Positions 1 to 11,680 of a DNA stretch of 64,000 nt are shown here, in pieces. Each line of letters starts with the position of its first letter. The stretch's first letter is position 1. The notes below the pieces were generated by a model. That model searched no databases, was not told the origin of the DNA, and was given only the letters and a program-made list of their open reading frames with translations. The stretch is from Druceiella hillmani. Lineage: Eukaryota; Arthropoda; Insecta; Lepidoptera; Hepialidae. The translations under genes and the position numbers were made by a program. The stretch is from NCBI GenBank assembly GCA_039881145.1, contig JAYKKI010000004.1, forward strand, positions 50,205,001 through 50,269,000. The letters are read 5' to 3'.

Positions 1-371
1 GAAAATACATTATTTTCAAGCCAAGAGAAGCTTTTATTTGACATTGTTGTTTTAAGAAAAAATTTAATTCTGAATTCAAAAGTTTTTAACAACTTTCTTA
101 ATTTTACTACTGCTTTTTGTCGATTAGCAAAACCCAAGTCTGCATCAGTTTTTATAAGCTACAAGTACAATATTTAAATCTGTTTCTGAATACTGTTTTT
201 CATCACTGAACAGTTTTATGATCACTGATTATTCTTTCATTTGTCAAGTCTATTCAACAAAGACGTTTTTTTCAGAAACTGTTTGACCTAGACACTTGAA
301 TTTGTTTACCAATGTTAATAATCTCAATGAGTAATATGTAATATATGTATATATGTATATAAGTATATATG

Positions 372-404
<33 letters not shown>

Positions 405-1196
405 ATAACAAAAATTCAAAATTTTTATATGTATCACGTATTGATGTATATGTATGTGGCGAATATACAAGTGCTATGTTTATCATACTTGAAAGACTTC
501 ATAAGATACAATTACATTAGAGTCTTTACTAGTTCTATAGTATTTATTAGTTATACAGTTATAAGTTGAGTATGATAATTGAAAGTATATGGTAAATAAA
601 AGACTATGTTAGTAGCTGTTACAAATACCAGTAAGGAACAATGTAGTGCTGGATGGTCCATTAGCTACTAAACTTTGTCGGTTATGAGAAAATTATGAGA
701 AGGTATGCAAGTTACAAGAGGTATACAGGAAATGTCTTGAATGGAAATGTCTATTTTAGAGAAAAATCTTTATATGACTTTGTTCGTGTATAAGTAATTA
801 GGGAAAATTTTTTTTTTTTATATTTCTCTTATATTTTGCTCCTGGGTATACAGTATTACAATATTAAATTTCATTAAAATCTGTTCAGTAAATTTCGCGT
901 GATATCCGCTCAAATTAGCATACAGATAGGCAGACACAAATTGCAAAAGCAGAGTTTATGGTTTCTATTATCATTCTATCTTAAAATAATTTCAATATAC
1001 AGAATTCACTTTGTTACAATTTTATTATATGTATATATATGAGTTTATACGAGAAATAATTACACACTTGAGTTATAAATGTCAGTTTTCTTATTTATTT
1101 AGACCTTGAAAAGCACTTCCAAAATATTTTTTTAATAAAATTTAGAAAAATATTTAAATAACTGTATAAAAAAAATAGGTTTACTTTACAACTTAC
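1..1196 (-). other. Intron 1 (partial) of elongase copy A
   Basis: AT-rich non-coding DNA downstream of the donor site at 1196-1195. It aligns by eye with intron 1 of elongase copy B at about 18330-20157, for example the segment with cagaaactgtttga near 275 against cagaaactctttga near 18580, and the tagtgctg-atggtccatta block near 645 against 19845. A TA/GTATA-rich microsatellite lies at about 344-408. Copy B carries extra sequence here (about 18900-19780), so the two introns differ in length. No coding sequence seen. Confidence 0.6.
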
Positions 1197-1245
1197 CTGC
1201 ACTCTCATAAAATACTTTATTATAGGCACTTGTTATGAGATCCAT
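1197..1245 (-). CDS. Fatty acid elongase (ELOVL) copy A, exon 1 only
   Basis: The minus strand encodes MDLITSAYNKVFYESA plus one base of the next codon, then a canonical donor (G|gtaagt). It differs from exon 1 of the complete elongase at 20158-20206 by 4 of 49 bases, giving a Leu/Phe and a Ser/Arg change. The donor position and codon phase are identical. This is the cytosolic N-terminus that precedes the first membrane segment in ELOVL proteins. The remaining exons would lie to the left of base 1, so I cannot say whether this copy is functional. The intact ATG, frame and splice site argue for a live or recently live gene. It lies 5.2 kb downstream of, and in the same orientation as, the stop codon of copy B, so the two form a head-to-tail tandem pair. 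Short exons are easily mispredicted, but the match to copy B makes this one convincing. Confidence 0.8.
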
Positions 1246-1800
1246 GTTACTTTTTAATCTTGACTCTAAAATTAAATTAGTTACTTGTTGAGTATCGTCT
1301 AGTATTGTTAATTTCTTTTTAAAATATGAAGTATTGGTTAACTTTTTAATTAATTTAATTACGTTGAATTTGTATTTTGGCTGCAGTTACTACACTTCCA
1401 TTTACGGTCAAATGTAGTTTGCAACTACTTTTTCCTTTTAGTGTAAGAAGTTTAATGTTCACGCAATGAATATTTAAATTAAAATTAAAATTTAATATTC
1501 ATTGACCCTGACTCATTAAAATAGCTTTAATGTATTTTTATTTTTAGTATTAAAACCCATGCTTGAAAATTATTTGCATATTGTTTTTTTTACAATGACA
1601 TATTGGTGGAGAATTGAACCAGGATAATATTCCATACATATATGACACAATATTTAGTAGAAGTTGCGTTAGTTATAGGGTTATATTATTTGGAAAAAAT
1701 GCAGTAAGGTTTTTTAGTACAGTACAAAATAAAATTACGAGAAATATGTTAGCTGTAAATAAATTAATAAAGTTGTCGAGGTAGTTTGTTTATGTAGAAG
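1246..1800 (-). promoter_or_regulatory. Putative promoter/5'UTR of elongase copy A, conserved with copy B
   Basis: DNA just upstream of the copy A start codon that aligns with 20207-20640 upstream of copy B. Shared blocks include ctacacttccattta (about 1390 and 20355), gtattaaaacccatgcttgaaa (about 1549 and 20501), atttgcatattgttttt, tggagaattgaac and ttatagggttatatta. A tail near 1705-1790 matches 21655-21740 instead. This means a roughly 1-kb repeat block sits between the two parts in copy B, or was lost from copy A. No TATA box or initiator can be assigned with certainty. The regulatory role is inferred from position and conservation only. Confidence 0.45.
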
Positions 1801-2929
1801 TGGAGGACAAAAGTGATATAAAAAATTTCAAATTTAAAAAGTAATGAAGATTAAGAAAAAAGGCAGACTTGTTTCTGGCAGATGTGATATGGAAACTAAA
1901 AGGTAGTAATTTTTTAATTTTCATTGTGAACATTGTCTACAAATGACTTATCTATGGGTTTCTTAACGAAAAAAAGGATGGGGTGCATCGGCCACAGCCG
2001 TTTTTCTCGGAAAATTATTGACGTAGAAAGTTGAAATTCAGCATAATTATACAGTTTATCGACTCACATATTTTGAAGTAGTAAAAAATTAAAAAAATAT
2101 TTGTTAAAGTACTTTGGAGGGAGCAAGTTTGATGTAAAAAATAAGTTTTTGGTTTTGGTTTTTGGTGTGGTTTTAGCCATAATATTTTCTTTTTTCAGAA
2201 TTTGACATAAAATAGATCTATAAATATTGGTGAAAATGCTTACAAAAAATGTAACCTCATCACCGAAACTACTAAAGTTAAGATTAAAAAAAAACAAAGT
2301 TACTATAAGTTTACTTAAGTCTTATTGGAAAACTGATGCAATGATTTTCTGAGAAATTTACAATATTTTTTCTTATGCCTTTCAAAGATGTACTAAGATG
2401 TATTTTGTATGGTGAAAAATCATATTAATATTTGTAAATAGAGTAGAAATTGCTTATAAACATATTGATGGGTATTAGCCTTATTAAGTCGTTAAAACTG
2501 ATTGTTGCAAAAACCGACACTAATTTTTTTTATTATTCTTGTATCCTGTATCTAGAAATGAGTCCTTTTCGGCAATAATATGAAAAACAAATTGCATAAG
2601 TAAAACAATAACACATTGAAAGTATTTTTTTTGCAAAGAAACGTTTTTCTAATATTTATTTCAACATATACAGTAGAAATTGTTTGTAATGACATCAGTT
2701 ATAACAACATACTGGTTTGTAATGTTTAAAATTAGATATCCTGTGTTTATCTCATACAATCGCTATACCTAAAACACACAAATTTTTTTGCAATAGAGCA
2801 CTTGAATTTAATTCTCCGGCTTGAAGTTACGGTTAAAAAGATCAGTTTTGTATAAGTTAAACAAGTTGTCGGGCTTGTAAACTTAACACAAATTTGACCA
2901 CTTCCCTACCAGTAATTCTTCTGTTTCTT
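1801..2929. other. Gene-free AT-rich spacer
   Basis: I see only short chance frames broken by stops, homopolymer A/T runs and no splice-flanked coding segment in this part of the spacer between the elongase copies. Confidence 0.5.
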
Positions 2930-3750
2930 CAGCTGCAACACTGGCAGCTTTTCTACAAATTTTTCCACCGACAATATTGTGATGAGCGTGGAAGCATTGA
3001 AGTTAGCCTGAAGAAGATACAAAACCAGTTCTCCCAATCGCCAAGGAAAATCATTAGATTTTTCTTGCAGAATTGATCTACTTATTGCAATTGTTTGCCC
3101 TCCGCTATGTAAACGATGTCAATAAAACTTCCTCAATTTCCATGTTTTTAGTTGACTTGGCCTGCTTCATTTTCAAAAAAATCTTATTAAAGAGTTATCT
3201 TTCCTGTTAATAAGTGATTTCTTCTCGATTGACTTTAAACAAAAACATTATTAATGTTTGCAGGTAATCGTTTTCTTATAAGAAGTCCACGGGTGTGACA
3301 CTCTTTGCATCTGAAAAAATCGTCACTAATAATTTTCCATCTTCGCCTTTTTCGGAGCAGATTCATTGGAAGCAAGTTATTGTTTTTGACTTTTTACATT
3401 GAGTTGTCATCGATGGTGACAATTTGATGCAAAAAGGCCTTTGGCTTTCACTTAAATTGCTCTAAACATAGCTTCGAAGTTTAAAGCCGCACCTTCTTGA
3501 TGTCCAGCATGAGCAATTGCAGCGCCCATTGGGCTGACTTTTTCATCACCAACTTACGTAAAATATTAATTGTGATTCCCGTTGACACATCTATGACCTC
3601 TGCCACTTTGCACAGTTTTGTTCAATGATCAGCGATATCTAACTGTTATAGATGGCGAAGGGCATCCGTGCCTCATAAACAGCATCCGACTTCATTTTTA
3701 TCTCCTCATACGTGTTCTCATTCAAAAGTGAATCACTGTTACAGTTTTTC
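2930..3750 (-). pseudogene. Decayed mariner/Tc1-type transposase relic
   Basis: Conceptual translation of the minus strand gives broken stretches that resemble a mariner-family transposase. A helix-turn-helix-like part (about 3640-3500) is followed by a segment reading CLEQFK and then PKAFLHQIVTIDDNSM (about 3470-3400). This recalls the conserved block ending HRIVTxDExW around the first catalytic Asp; here the sequence after the first D is degraded. Several stops and frame changes interrupt it. No clear terminal inverted repeats were located. Identification is by motif memory, not by search. Confidence 0.45.
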
Positions 3751-4255
3751 GACCTTAGTGACAAGCACATTGCACCATTTTCTGAAATTCCTGCCAAATC
3801 CAAACTAACCTATGAATTAGTGTCAAATTTATTTTGGGGTCATTTAACATATGAAAGCATACAATGGTAATGCCAACTTTTCTCAGCATTTTCATCTGTA
3901 TTGAATCACGGGTAGTTATTTAATTGTTCTCGTAGCACAAATTTTCTTATGAGTTTATGTGATTTTTGGACTTTAAAAAGTATCTGTTATCTATAAGCAC
4001 TGTTTGCATCTGAGCTATAAAATAAAGCTGTCAATAAAATAATTGTACTAATCATGGGAACACATGTGACATATGTAGTTTAGGCTTAATTTTAATAACT
4101 ATACAAAATATCACATGTCTATGAATTCTTTTAAATATCTGAACAAACTGTTCGTTCAATATCATGTATATATGAAAAACATTGAAATAAATTATTAAAA
4201 ATTCAGCCATTTTAATTTTGCATTCAGTTTTGATCCAAAAACATTAAATGTAAAA
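3751..4255. other. Gene-free spacer
   Basis: AT-rich sequence with no recognisable coding, repeat or RNA features. Confidence 0.5.
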
Positions 4256-4259
4256 AGAA

Positions 4260-4970
4260 ATGACTGCTACTGTCCATAGACAACTTTGGCCTGGCGCACA
4301 ACAGAATTCCATGCAAGTATACTGCACAAGGATGCCAATTTCTGATTCTGAATTCTCTCACATCCTCCTCCACGTCCTCGAGCCATCTCTTTCGGCAGGA
4401 AGCACGTCGTGGTTCCTGAATTTTATTTTGGTAAACTTGGAGTAAACTACTTTCACGAAAATAATGATGTCACTTTACATATTGTAGATCTCCCTGTAGA
4501 TTCGAATTCTCCATATCTCATTATCCAGTCCTGGGATATATATTTTTTTTAGAGAATTTACCATTTCCAGTTTGTCATAATATCCTCAACCTTTCTTTTG
4601 AATATCTAGGTCTAAGATCCATATATTATTATACTGCAGAGCAAATAACAGTTTTCTAGATTACTTTCTTCAATCTTTTGGGGATTGTCCTTGAGCGTTC
4701 TCCGTAAGTGAATGGTGCTGAAGTATGATTGGTTTCCGGCCCTCACCCATTCTTTAATTTTAACCATATGCTCATTCTCTTCTTTTATCAACAATATGAG
4801 ATATTTAAAGGATTCACTTTAAAAATTAGAACACTCAGCAGTGAGGTTTAGACAAATGTTGTTTGTTTCGGTTCCGTTCTTCATTTTGGTCTTCTCCTTG
4901 TTCACATGCATCCCTGTTCCTCTATCACAGCTTTTTTCATCTTTTTGCAAGCCATCACCAATTATTAGCC
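4260..4970 (-). pseudogene. 3' end of a degenerate non-LTR retrotransposon (LINE) RT
   Basis: Minus-strand frames carry hallmarks of the C-terminal part of insect LINE reverse transcriptases, in the expected order from high to low coordinate. These are a piece reading GMHVNKEKTK (about 4910) at the conserved K-T-K position, RAGNQSYFSTIHL (about 4740-4700), a degenerate YG motif, and a terminal RKRWLEDVEEDVREFRIRNW (about 4400-4340). Frames shift and stops occur between the pieces, so it is dead. The exact clade is uncertain. Confidence 0.6.
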
Positions 4971-6405
4971 AATTTTAACACTTAATTTAAAGATGTCTTA
5001 TTTGTGTAATTAAAGTTTTAATTATGGTCAATAATAAAAATATGAAGGAAGATAAGTGTTTATTCAGTGATTAGTTTCAGTAGAATGGGAAGAATGGTAT
5101 CTTTTCCCATAATTCTTATAGTTTTTCCCATAATTCTTATAGGGTTCGATGTAAATGTGTGTTCATGTACGCGTAAAGTGTAAGTACATATTTTTAATGC
5201 AATAGTAGTATTTCTAGGAGTATGTTTTGATATAAAACAGAAAGAATCTTAAAAAATCTTTTTCATGTACGTTTGGAATGATATTTGGATGATAAATTTA
5301 TTATATATCTTGTTTTTATAAAAATAATGCAGTTAAATTGATAAACAATAGATAATCTTAAAAACAATACAATCTATATGATGTCAAGCTTTATATGTGT
5401 GAAAATAAAGTTTTCTTTGTAATGTCCAAAGTTGTAATCAATGTTCACAATAAAGACACCATATACTAAGTAAATACATGTAAGCGGTAGCCTGATATAT
5501 CATTATACATGGTAATATTTAAGTCCACTAAAATATAATTTTCCAAACATCAAATAAAATAACAATGTTTTATGTACTCAGATACATAAGACAAATACAT
5601 GTGAATGTTCACTTTGAAAATATGCACTACACAAGTATTGTTTTAAATTTTTTTGTGTGCTTACTGCAGATTGTTTACTGTGTAGGTTTGTTTTTTATTT
5701 TTGGGTTTTTCTACCCAACTATGGAGAGCCCAAAGAAGGGTAATTTTTTTGACAACTGTACAAGTGTTTATGTCCATTCCTTTACCCAGATATAGAACTG
5801 TTGTGACACTAACTACTCAGACTTTTGAAAAAGTTGAACTGGCAAATATTAGAGACCAGATTCCTAAATAAAAAAAACTAAAAATGTTAAGTTAAAAAAC
5901 TTAAAAAAATTGTATTCAAATATAAATACATTATTAACCTTAAACATAATATTTCTTGTACTAAACAATTTTTAAATGAATTGATTATGTCATAAATAAC
6001 ATTACTAATATAGGTACAGTTTTAATTTTTCATAAAATGCACCAAGAAATTGTGTAACATGAGGGTACATGAACAAGTAAGTAACTTTGGTTTACATGTC
6101 ATTTTGGTTTTCACATATAATTACTGTGCGTTTTTGATTCGATGGTCAATATTGATTACTTATATTTAATGGATTTTTTGATTAACTTTTCAGATTAGTT
6201 TCAAATGAATAAAATAAGCAATTGAAAGAAGGAAAAACAAAGTATAAAAATTTAAAAAAAGTAAAATCCATAGACAAAAATTACTTCCATTCATTATTGT
6301 ATATGTACATATGTAGTTATATTTATCTCATACTCATTCATTGACAAAGCATAAAGAAAAATTAATTTTGGGCTTAGATGTCAAGATCTAATTACAGACA
6401 GTAAT
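4971..6405. other. Spacer between elongase copies A and B
   Basis: Intergenic, AT-rich. A 20-bp direct duplication (tttcccataattcttatag) is found at about 5103-5142. No exon or RNA gene recognised. The 3'UTR and polyadenylation signal of elongase copy B must fall in the right-hand end (below 6405), but I cannot fix a single site because AATAAA-like hexamers are very common at this base composition. Confidence 0.45.
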
Positions 6406-6567
6406 TCATTCCGATTTCACCTTTTTATAACTCGATTTATAAAAGTCTGAGAACAAATAAAATATAATTACTAAGTTCGGGAAGTAGATGTAGGTTATTC
6501 CTTTTGGCGCTGTGCAGCTTGGCAGGAATACTTGGCTTCCGTGCACAAACATGATGATAAATTGTAA
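6406..6567 (-). CDS. Fatty acid elongase copy B, exon 5 (terminal)
   Basis: Follows a canonical acceptor (ttcttttccag|TTACAA) and encodes 53 residues and a TGA stop. It starts LQFIIMFVHGSQVFLPSC, continues PKGITYIYFPN, and then FYLFSDFYKSSYKKVKSE. This matches the last part of ELOVL proteins: the Q-F...H segment, the conserved Cys-x-x-Pro-Lys region, the last membrane helix ending in FSDFY, and a lysine-rich tail. The tail KxKxx (Lys at -5 and -3) fits a di-lysine ER-retrieval signal. The exon begins in phase 0, exactly matching the end of exon 4 at 10048. The product is the condensing enzyme that adds two-carbon units from malonyl-CoA to fatty acyl-CoA in the ER membrane. Substrate range cannot be read from the sequence. 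Confidence 0.9.
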   Translation of the reverse strand, partial: LQFIIMFVHGSQVFLPSCTAPKGITYIYFPNLVIIFYLFSDFYKSSYKKVKSE

Positions 6568-9500
6568 CTGGAAAAGAATTTTTTTTAATACCAGTTATTT
6601 GTTCATATCAATTGTTATAGTATTACTATCATTAAGTAAATAACAGAAAAAAAATTGGTTATGATTTTAGTTAATATACAACAAATTTTCTCCATTTTGT
6701 GCTTATCGAAAATTAATTTTTCGGACAAAAATTAAATTTTACTGTCTCATTGATATTTACCTATTAGAGCCATAAACAATTATCCAAAAGGGAAATATCT
6801 GAAACACCATCTTATTTTTATGAGTGTTAAAACCTATTACTTTTAAAAATTAAAATTTTTCATTGTATGATTGTAGTTTTTAGTTTTACCAACATGGAAG
6901 TAAGTCATTTTTAAAAGTGCCATATTAAAATTTATTATATAAATACTACAAGATTACTATAGGAATTATAAAGTTGTTAACGTAATTTTTTTTGTAAAAA
7001 TCTCGGTCTTGCGTATCTGAGAGACCGTCGTTTCTTTACTACTCTTACTTTAAATTTACTGTGCTTTTCAACAGTATAAGTTTCAGTAAATTGTGGAAAT
7101 ACTATCGGCTTCAGATATTGAATTTTAAACTAAGGATATGTAGTAAGACATGATAGTGAAAGATTTCATCTTAGTCTGTTACATCTGTTTTGTGCTTGTT
7201 ACAAAGTTGCCCTGACAAAGTTTGAAGTGTATTAAATTTCATGTAAATTATATAAATATTTTCTATAGGTATAACAAAATCATAATCACACCATGCAGAA
7301 TCACACTCTATGGGGAATCCTTTTCTATATAAGCCACAAAATTTTGGAATTAACTAAACATTAAATATGAAAAATTTATCCTCAATATCAGTATTGCAAA
7401 AATGGCCTGAAGTCGCATTACCTAAGAAAATCTATAGGTCAAAATCCTCTCTGATCAAACCCATATTCCTCTATGTCTGCCTACTTGTCTAGTCTTATTC
7501 AACTTTAATTTGTAATCTATATGTATCCTTAATATCTATGGTTAACAATTTTATTTTTTGTTTATTCTCATAATTTAACCTATATTGTTAGCCCACATCT
7601 GTGTATATTTTTACTTTCTATGTTGCAATAAATTTCTGCAAGGAAGTATTAGTTTCAATATATCATTAAAATGAGTCTGTGCTAAACCATTTCAACACTT
7701 GAAGTGACCAGCTGAAGTGAAGCTTGGTTCAAGCCAACATACAAATCAATACAAAGATAGAAAGAAAAAGTTATTAATGAAAAGGAATCTTCACAAAAAT
7801 TTAATCCTTTAAAAACACGTCAGCATGAGAGCATAGATCAAATATATGATAAAATAACACAAGCTATGATAAAATTACGAAATGTTACAAAGAAATCTGC
7901 AGCAAGATGTGGAGTCAGAGGAAACTAAACTTCAGCAAGAAAAAATAAAACAAATTAATACAAGAAGGAAACTAGCAGATGATCGAGAATATAATGCTAT
8001 TAAAATCACAAGAAAGAAAATCATAAGAAAATGTCAAAGAGCTCACAAAACCAAACATATTCTTGATGTAGTAGAAAGAAAAAAAATATGAAAGTACTGC
8101 GAACAAACTGCACCAAAGGGAAATAGAGAAAAGTAAAATAAAAGACTAACAAGGAAATCTTGTTTGTCTTTTATCTACAAGAAACTGTATATGCCAACTC
8201 AACCAAATCCTAAGAACTCTAAAGTACACATTCTCAACGTCTTTTCAGATGAGCTACCTGAAATAATTTCATATCACATCAGGAATACTCTCCTCCAAAT
8301 GAATAATTGAAAAGTTACCGGAGAAGTTTACAAAACCTCAAAGATATCGGAGCTGTTGGACAAGTAATAAAACTACTACAAAATGGATATCTAGCGGAAG
8401 GAAGGATACCAAAAACCTGGAAAAATTCCGATTATCTATAAGAAAGGAGATAGAAAATTACCGATCTTTATAAATGATTAAATACAATCATAATTGACTA
8501 ATAGCGAATCTAATCTCATGCTAGCTAACAGGGCAGACTGGGTTCTGAAAGAGTTTTGGTACTATTGATTATAAATAAACAATCCAAACAATTATTGGAA
8601 AAACAACACGATATAACATTTTCTTAGATCTGGCAATTATTGATTATCAAAAAGCCTTTGATAGTATTGAAACATTGACATGTGATGCTAGAATTCATTC
8701 CAGTTACTCTGCTATCATTAACGATTTTTAAGACTAAGTTAAGCTTTAATAAAAAAAATGATGATTTAGAAACAGAAAAAATTACCTTTGGCAAAGATAT
8801 TAAACAGGGTGACACCATCTCACCCAAGTTATTTACTCTAGAAAATATTTTCAAACAATTTGACTGAGAGAAAGAAGAGAAGATAAAAGGCCGATGGAAC
8901 ATATTTAAGTTATTTGAGGTTTGCTCATGATGTGGTATTGATAAGTACATACATCCAAGAATTAAACTCAATGCTATGAATTTTAACAAAAGAAAAATAG
9001 TAAGTAACCAATAAGACAATATTATCATTGATAACATAACCCTACAAAAGGTAGAACCATACATATACTTTGAGTGCACAGTTAAAACTAGGAAAGAAAA
9101 TCAAAACATCAAAATTAAAGCCAGGATTAATTTAATATGGATAGCATTTGGCAAGTTTAGTTACATCCTTAGAGATAAAAACAACATAAAGCGAAAATTA
9201 TGTGATATCTGCATAGTACCAGTTGCACCATACGACCTGGAAACTACGGCAATGACAAAAAGAACAGTAGATCAATTAAGAGCTACTCAAAGAACCATGG
9301 AGCCAGCTAAGTTGGGAATCACCTGGAGAGATAAAATGCATGATTGGGAAATATGCCGCAGATCTGGAGTAACTGATATTATGGAGAGTATAGCAAAACT
9401 CAAGTGGAAATGAATTTGGCACTTAACAAGGTAGTATAATGAAAGATGGTCAAGTAAAATAATTTTCTAGAAACATGAAAATAGGAGAAGCGTGAGCGAC

Positions 9501-10047
9501 CCACAAAGAAATGGAACAAACGAGGTTAAAATAACAGCTGGCAAAAAAAGATAAGAATGGCTGCAAACAAAGAAGCTTTGAAAAAACTAGAAGAGGCCTA
9601 TGTCCAACACTGGTTGGATGGAAGCTGAAGAAGAAGACTGAAATGAGTGTCAGTGCCATGAGTCTCTTATATCCTTGTATCCATTTTGCTTTTTCTCTTC
9701 ATGTGATTTTTTCCCTCTTTACTGATTCATATTTACACTGGTATACTATGATTTAACTCATAGTTGACTAAGCAAGAACGCTGACTACGAGTTTATTCGC
9801 AGTTAGCAGTCAGCTTGATAATATTTTACCCAGTATGTAGTATTATTTTGGTCAAATCTTTTGTGATACTGATATTAAAAAAATTTAATTGGACTTTCGG
9901 CTATATTAAATAGGTTATTTATATTGTAGAAAACTTTTCCTATTTTACTTTGTATTTGGAAAATGAAGCAATGTAATCGGCAGTCTATGCCTTGTAATAT
10001 TACATAGAGAGTAATTTGATTTTCACCATCAACATTGTCTAACTTAC
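6568..10047 (-). other. Intron 4 of elongase copy B
   Basis: Lies between a gtaagt donor at 10047 and the acceptor at 6568. Apart from a plus-strand LINE relic (about 7750-9650), it is AT-rich with no further coding sequence seen. Confidence 0.75.
7750..9650 (+). pseudogene. Degenerate RTE-like LINE reverse transcriptase
   Basis: Plus-strand fragments of a non-LTR retrotransposon ORF in correct order. An N-terminal endonuclease-to-RT linker lies at about 7880-8300. IDYQKAFDSIE (about 8640) is the RT motif A region (Asp present). IKQGDTISPKLFT (about 8800) is the xQGDxxSPxLF motif. A degraded FADD region (LRFAHDVVLIS, about 8920) follows. A long C-terminal stretch reads KRTVDQLRATQRTMEPAKLG (about 9260-9320), and the run ends near LEEAYVQHWLDGS (about 9590-9630). 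Many stops and frameshifts. The motif wording fits RTE-type elements of insects; the clade is from memory. It is antisense to the elongase gene whose intron 4 holds it. Confidence 0.75.
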
Positions 10048-10190
10048 CATTTGAATAACGGTTAACCATTTTTTCCATCTGTTGAGTATTTGTCGAAGTT
10101 TAGGTCCACCCTCGGCCGCACCCAAGTAATAGCTGTACATTATAACGTGTATGCTGTTGTTTAGTAGGGGCGTGAATGTTGCCATCCCTC
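10048..10190 (-). CDS. Fatty acid elongase copy B, exon 4
   Basis: 143-nt internal exon (two bases completing a Gly codon, then 47 codons) between acceptor catag|GAGGG and donor ATG|gtaagt. It encodes FTPLLNNSIHVIMYSYY, then a more variable loop and RWKKWLTVIQM. This is the ELOVL region normally reading L-N-S-x-V-H-x-x-M-Y-x-Y-Y, followed by a basic W-K-K patch and the Q-rich start of the next helix. The length (2 mod 3) is exactly what is needed to join exon 3 (ending with one base) to exon 5 (phase 0), which is strong support. The HxxMYxYY signature is conserved. It is easily overlooked because no long open frame covers it. Confidence 0.9.
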
Positions 10191-10499
10191 CTATGTAAAC
10201 AAAGGTTGAGCCAATATCAATAGATATTAGAAATGATACATGGGCACATTGGCTGCCCCATTAAAAACCAGTACGTTTATTACAAATGTCTTGTAGACTT
10301 GGAGTACTCTTTGCTAGTTGATACTCCCATAAATTATTTTACTTTTATTTTGGATTGTATAATGGCCTACTATATTATTTTGCCTTGCATATGGGAACTT
10401 TTTAAAATGTTATTACAGAGTATGTACTTTAAATAACAATGAATAAATTTTTATTTTTCGCTTCATCACTTTATTAATCTTGAAATATGGTAATTAATC

Positions 10500-11645
10500 T
10501 TTTGGAACGAAGTTCTTTTACGTGACTTACAGTAGAATGAATTGGCAGATAGTCACGTAAGGAAAAAGTTATGCTCCCTCCAGGCGACCTTTCCCTCTCT
10601 TTCTCTCTGTCTCTTATTGTATACGGTTCGTGTGAGTATTCATTAGAATAGCAAGTATTGTGCACGGTTCGCTGTAAACCTCAAAAGTGAAAATGCCCAA
10701 TAAAATTAATTCGCAACGAGATTTGTCCCTCATGTGAAACACACATATTAATGTCAAACAATGTATTTTTTTCTACTGGCTTTTTATTGTAAGCCAATAA
10801 TCTGCCAGTTTCCAATTCGTTATGTATTTATTTGTATTATAAATTATTACTTTATCTATTATTGAATATTTAAAATTGATGAATTACAATAAATTTTCGT
10901 CAAGTTCATTTATTGTCATTATTACGTTGGCATTTATTAAATACTTAAAGTTAATAAATTACAACAGCATATACATTTATTTTCATAAATTAAACTTTAT
11001 TTAGATTGATTGATGAAATAAAAAAATAAATTTTTAGAATAATAAAATTTCATATTAAAATTAATTTATAAATAATAAATTTAATTCTACCCATTTATTA
11101 TTCTACCAATTAATTTTTTTCTTATTTTACTATTTAAATTTTTTTTTTAAATGTGAAGTTAATTTTAAGTTTATACTTAGTTATTTTTATTTTAATTATA
11201 TCAAAAATAAATTAAATTTAAGATTAATTTTAACATGAAATTTTATTATTATAAAAATTTAATGTTTTCTCATTTTATTATTTTAAAATTTATTTATTAA
11301 ATCAAACAAATTTAGCGTTAATTTTAAGTTTAAATTTAAATATTTTAAAAATTTAAAGGAATATAATGAATTGTTAAATTTACTGAAACAATTTAAATAA
11401 AGTTTAATTAATTAGTGAAGATAAATGAATATGCTGACAATTTATTGCAATTTATTAATTTTAAATATTTAACAAATAATAAAGTAATAATGAAAATAAA
11501 TGAATTTGCCGAAAACTTTTTGTAATTTATAAATTTTTAATATTTAGTAAATGTTATAGCGAATGTTTTATTATGCTGAGATGTTTTTATTCCTGTATAT
11601 AATATAAATTTAATACATAATATATAGTGAAAGGAACTTCGTTTT
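10500..11645. repeat. Long imperfect inverted repeat (foldback-type element)
   Basis: The two halves are inverted copies. gtcattattac (10914) pairs with gtaataatgaa (11482). actttatttagattg (about 10993) pairs with the aaataaagttta region (about 11395). gaataataaaatttcat (11037) pairs with atgaaattttattatta (11235). Likely outer ends are gaacgaagttct (about 10505) and aggaacttcgtt (about 11634). The right arm has roughly 110 extra bases, so the symmetry is imperfect. Very AT-rich interior, no transposase. Best read as a non-autonomous foldback DNA element; no target-site duplication confirmed. Confidence 0.55.
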
Positions 11646-11680
11646 AACTGGGTATCCCACGACACATCTCGTTATTTTTT

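Noticed and set aside
1595..1620. gagaattgaacc, resembling a tRNA T-arm on the minus strand
   Set aside because: No cloverleaf, anticodon arm or A box could be built around it, and it is part of a conserved block upstream of both elongases.
9875..10078. Minus-strand open frame of 67 codons
   Set aside because: Wrong-frame shadow of elongase exon 4 and its donor-side intron.
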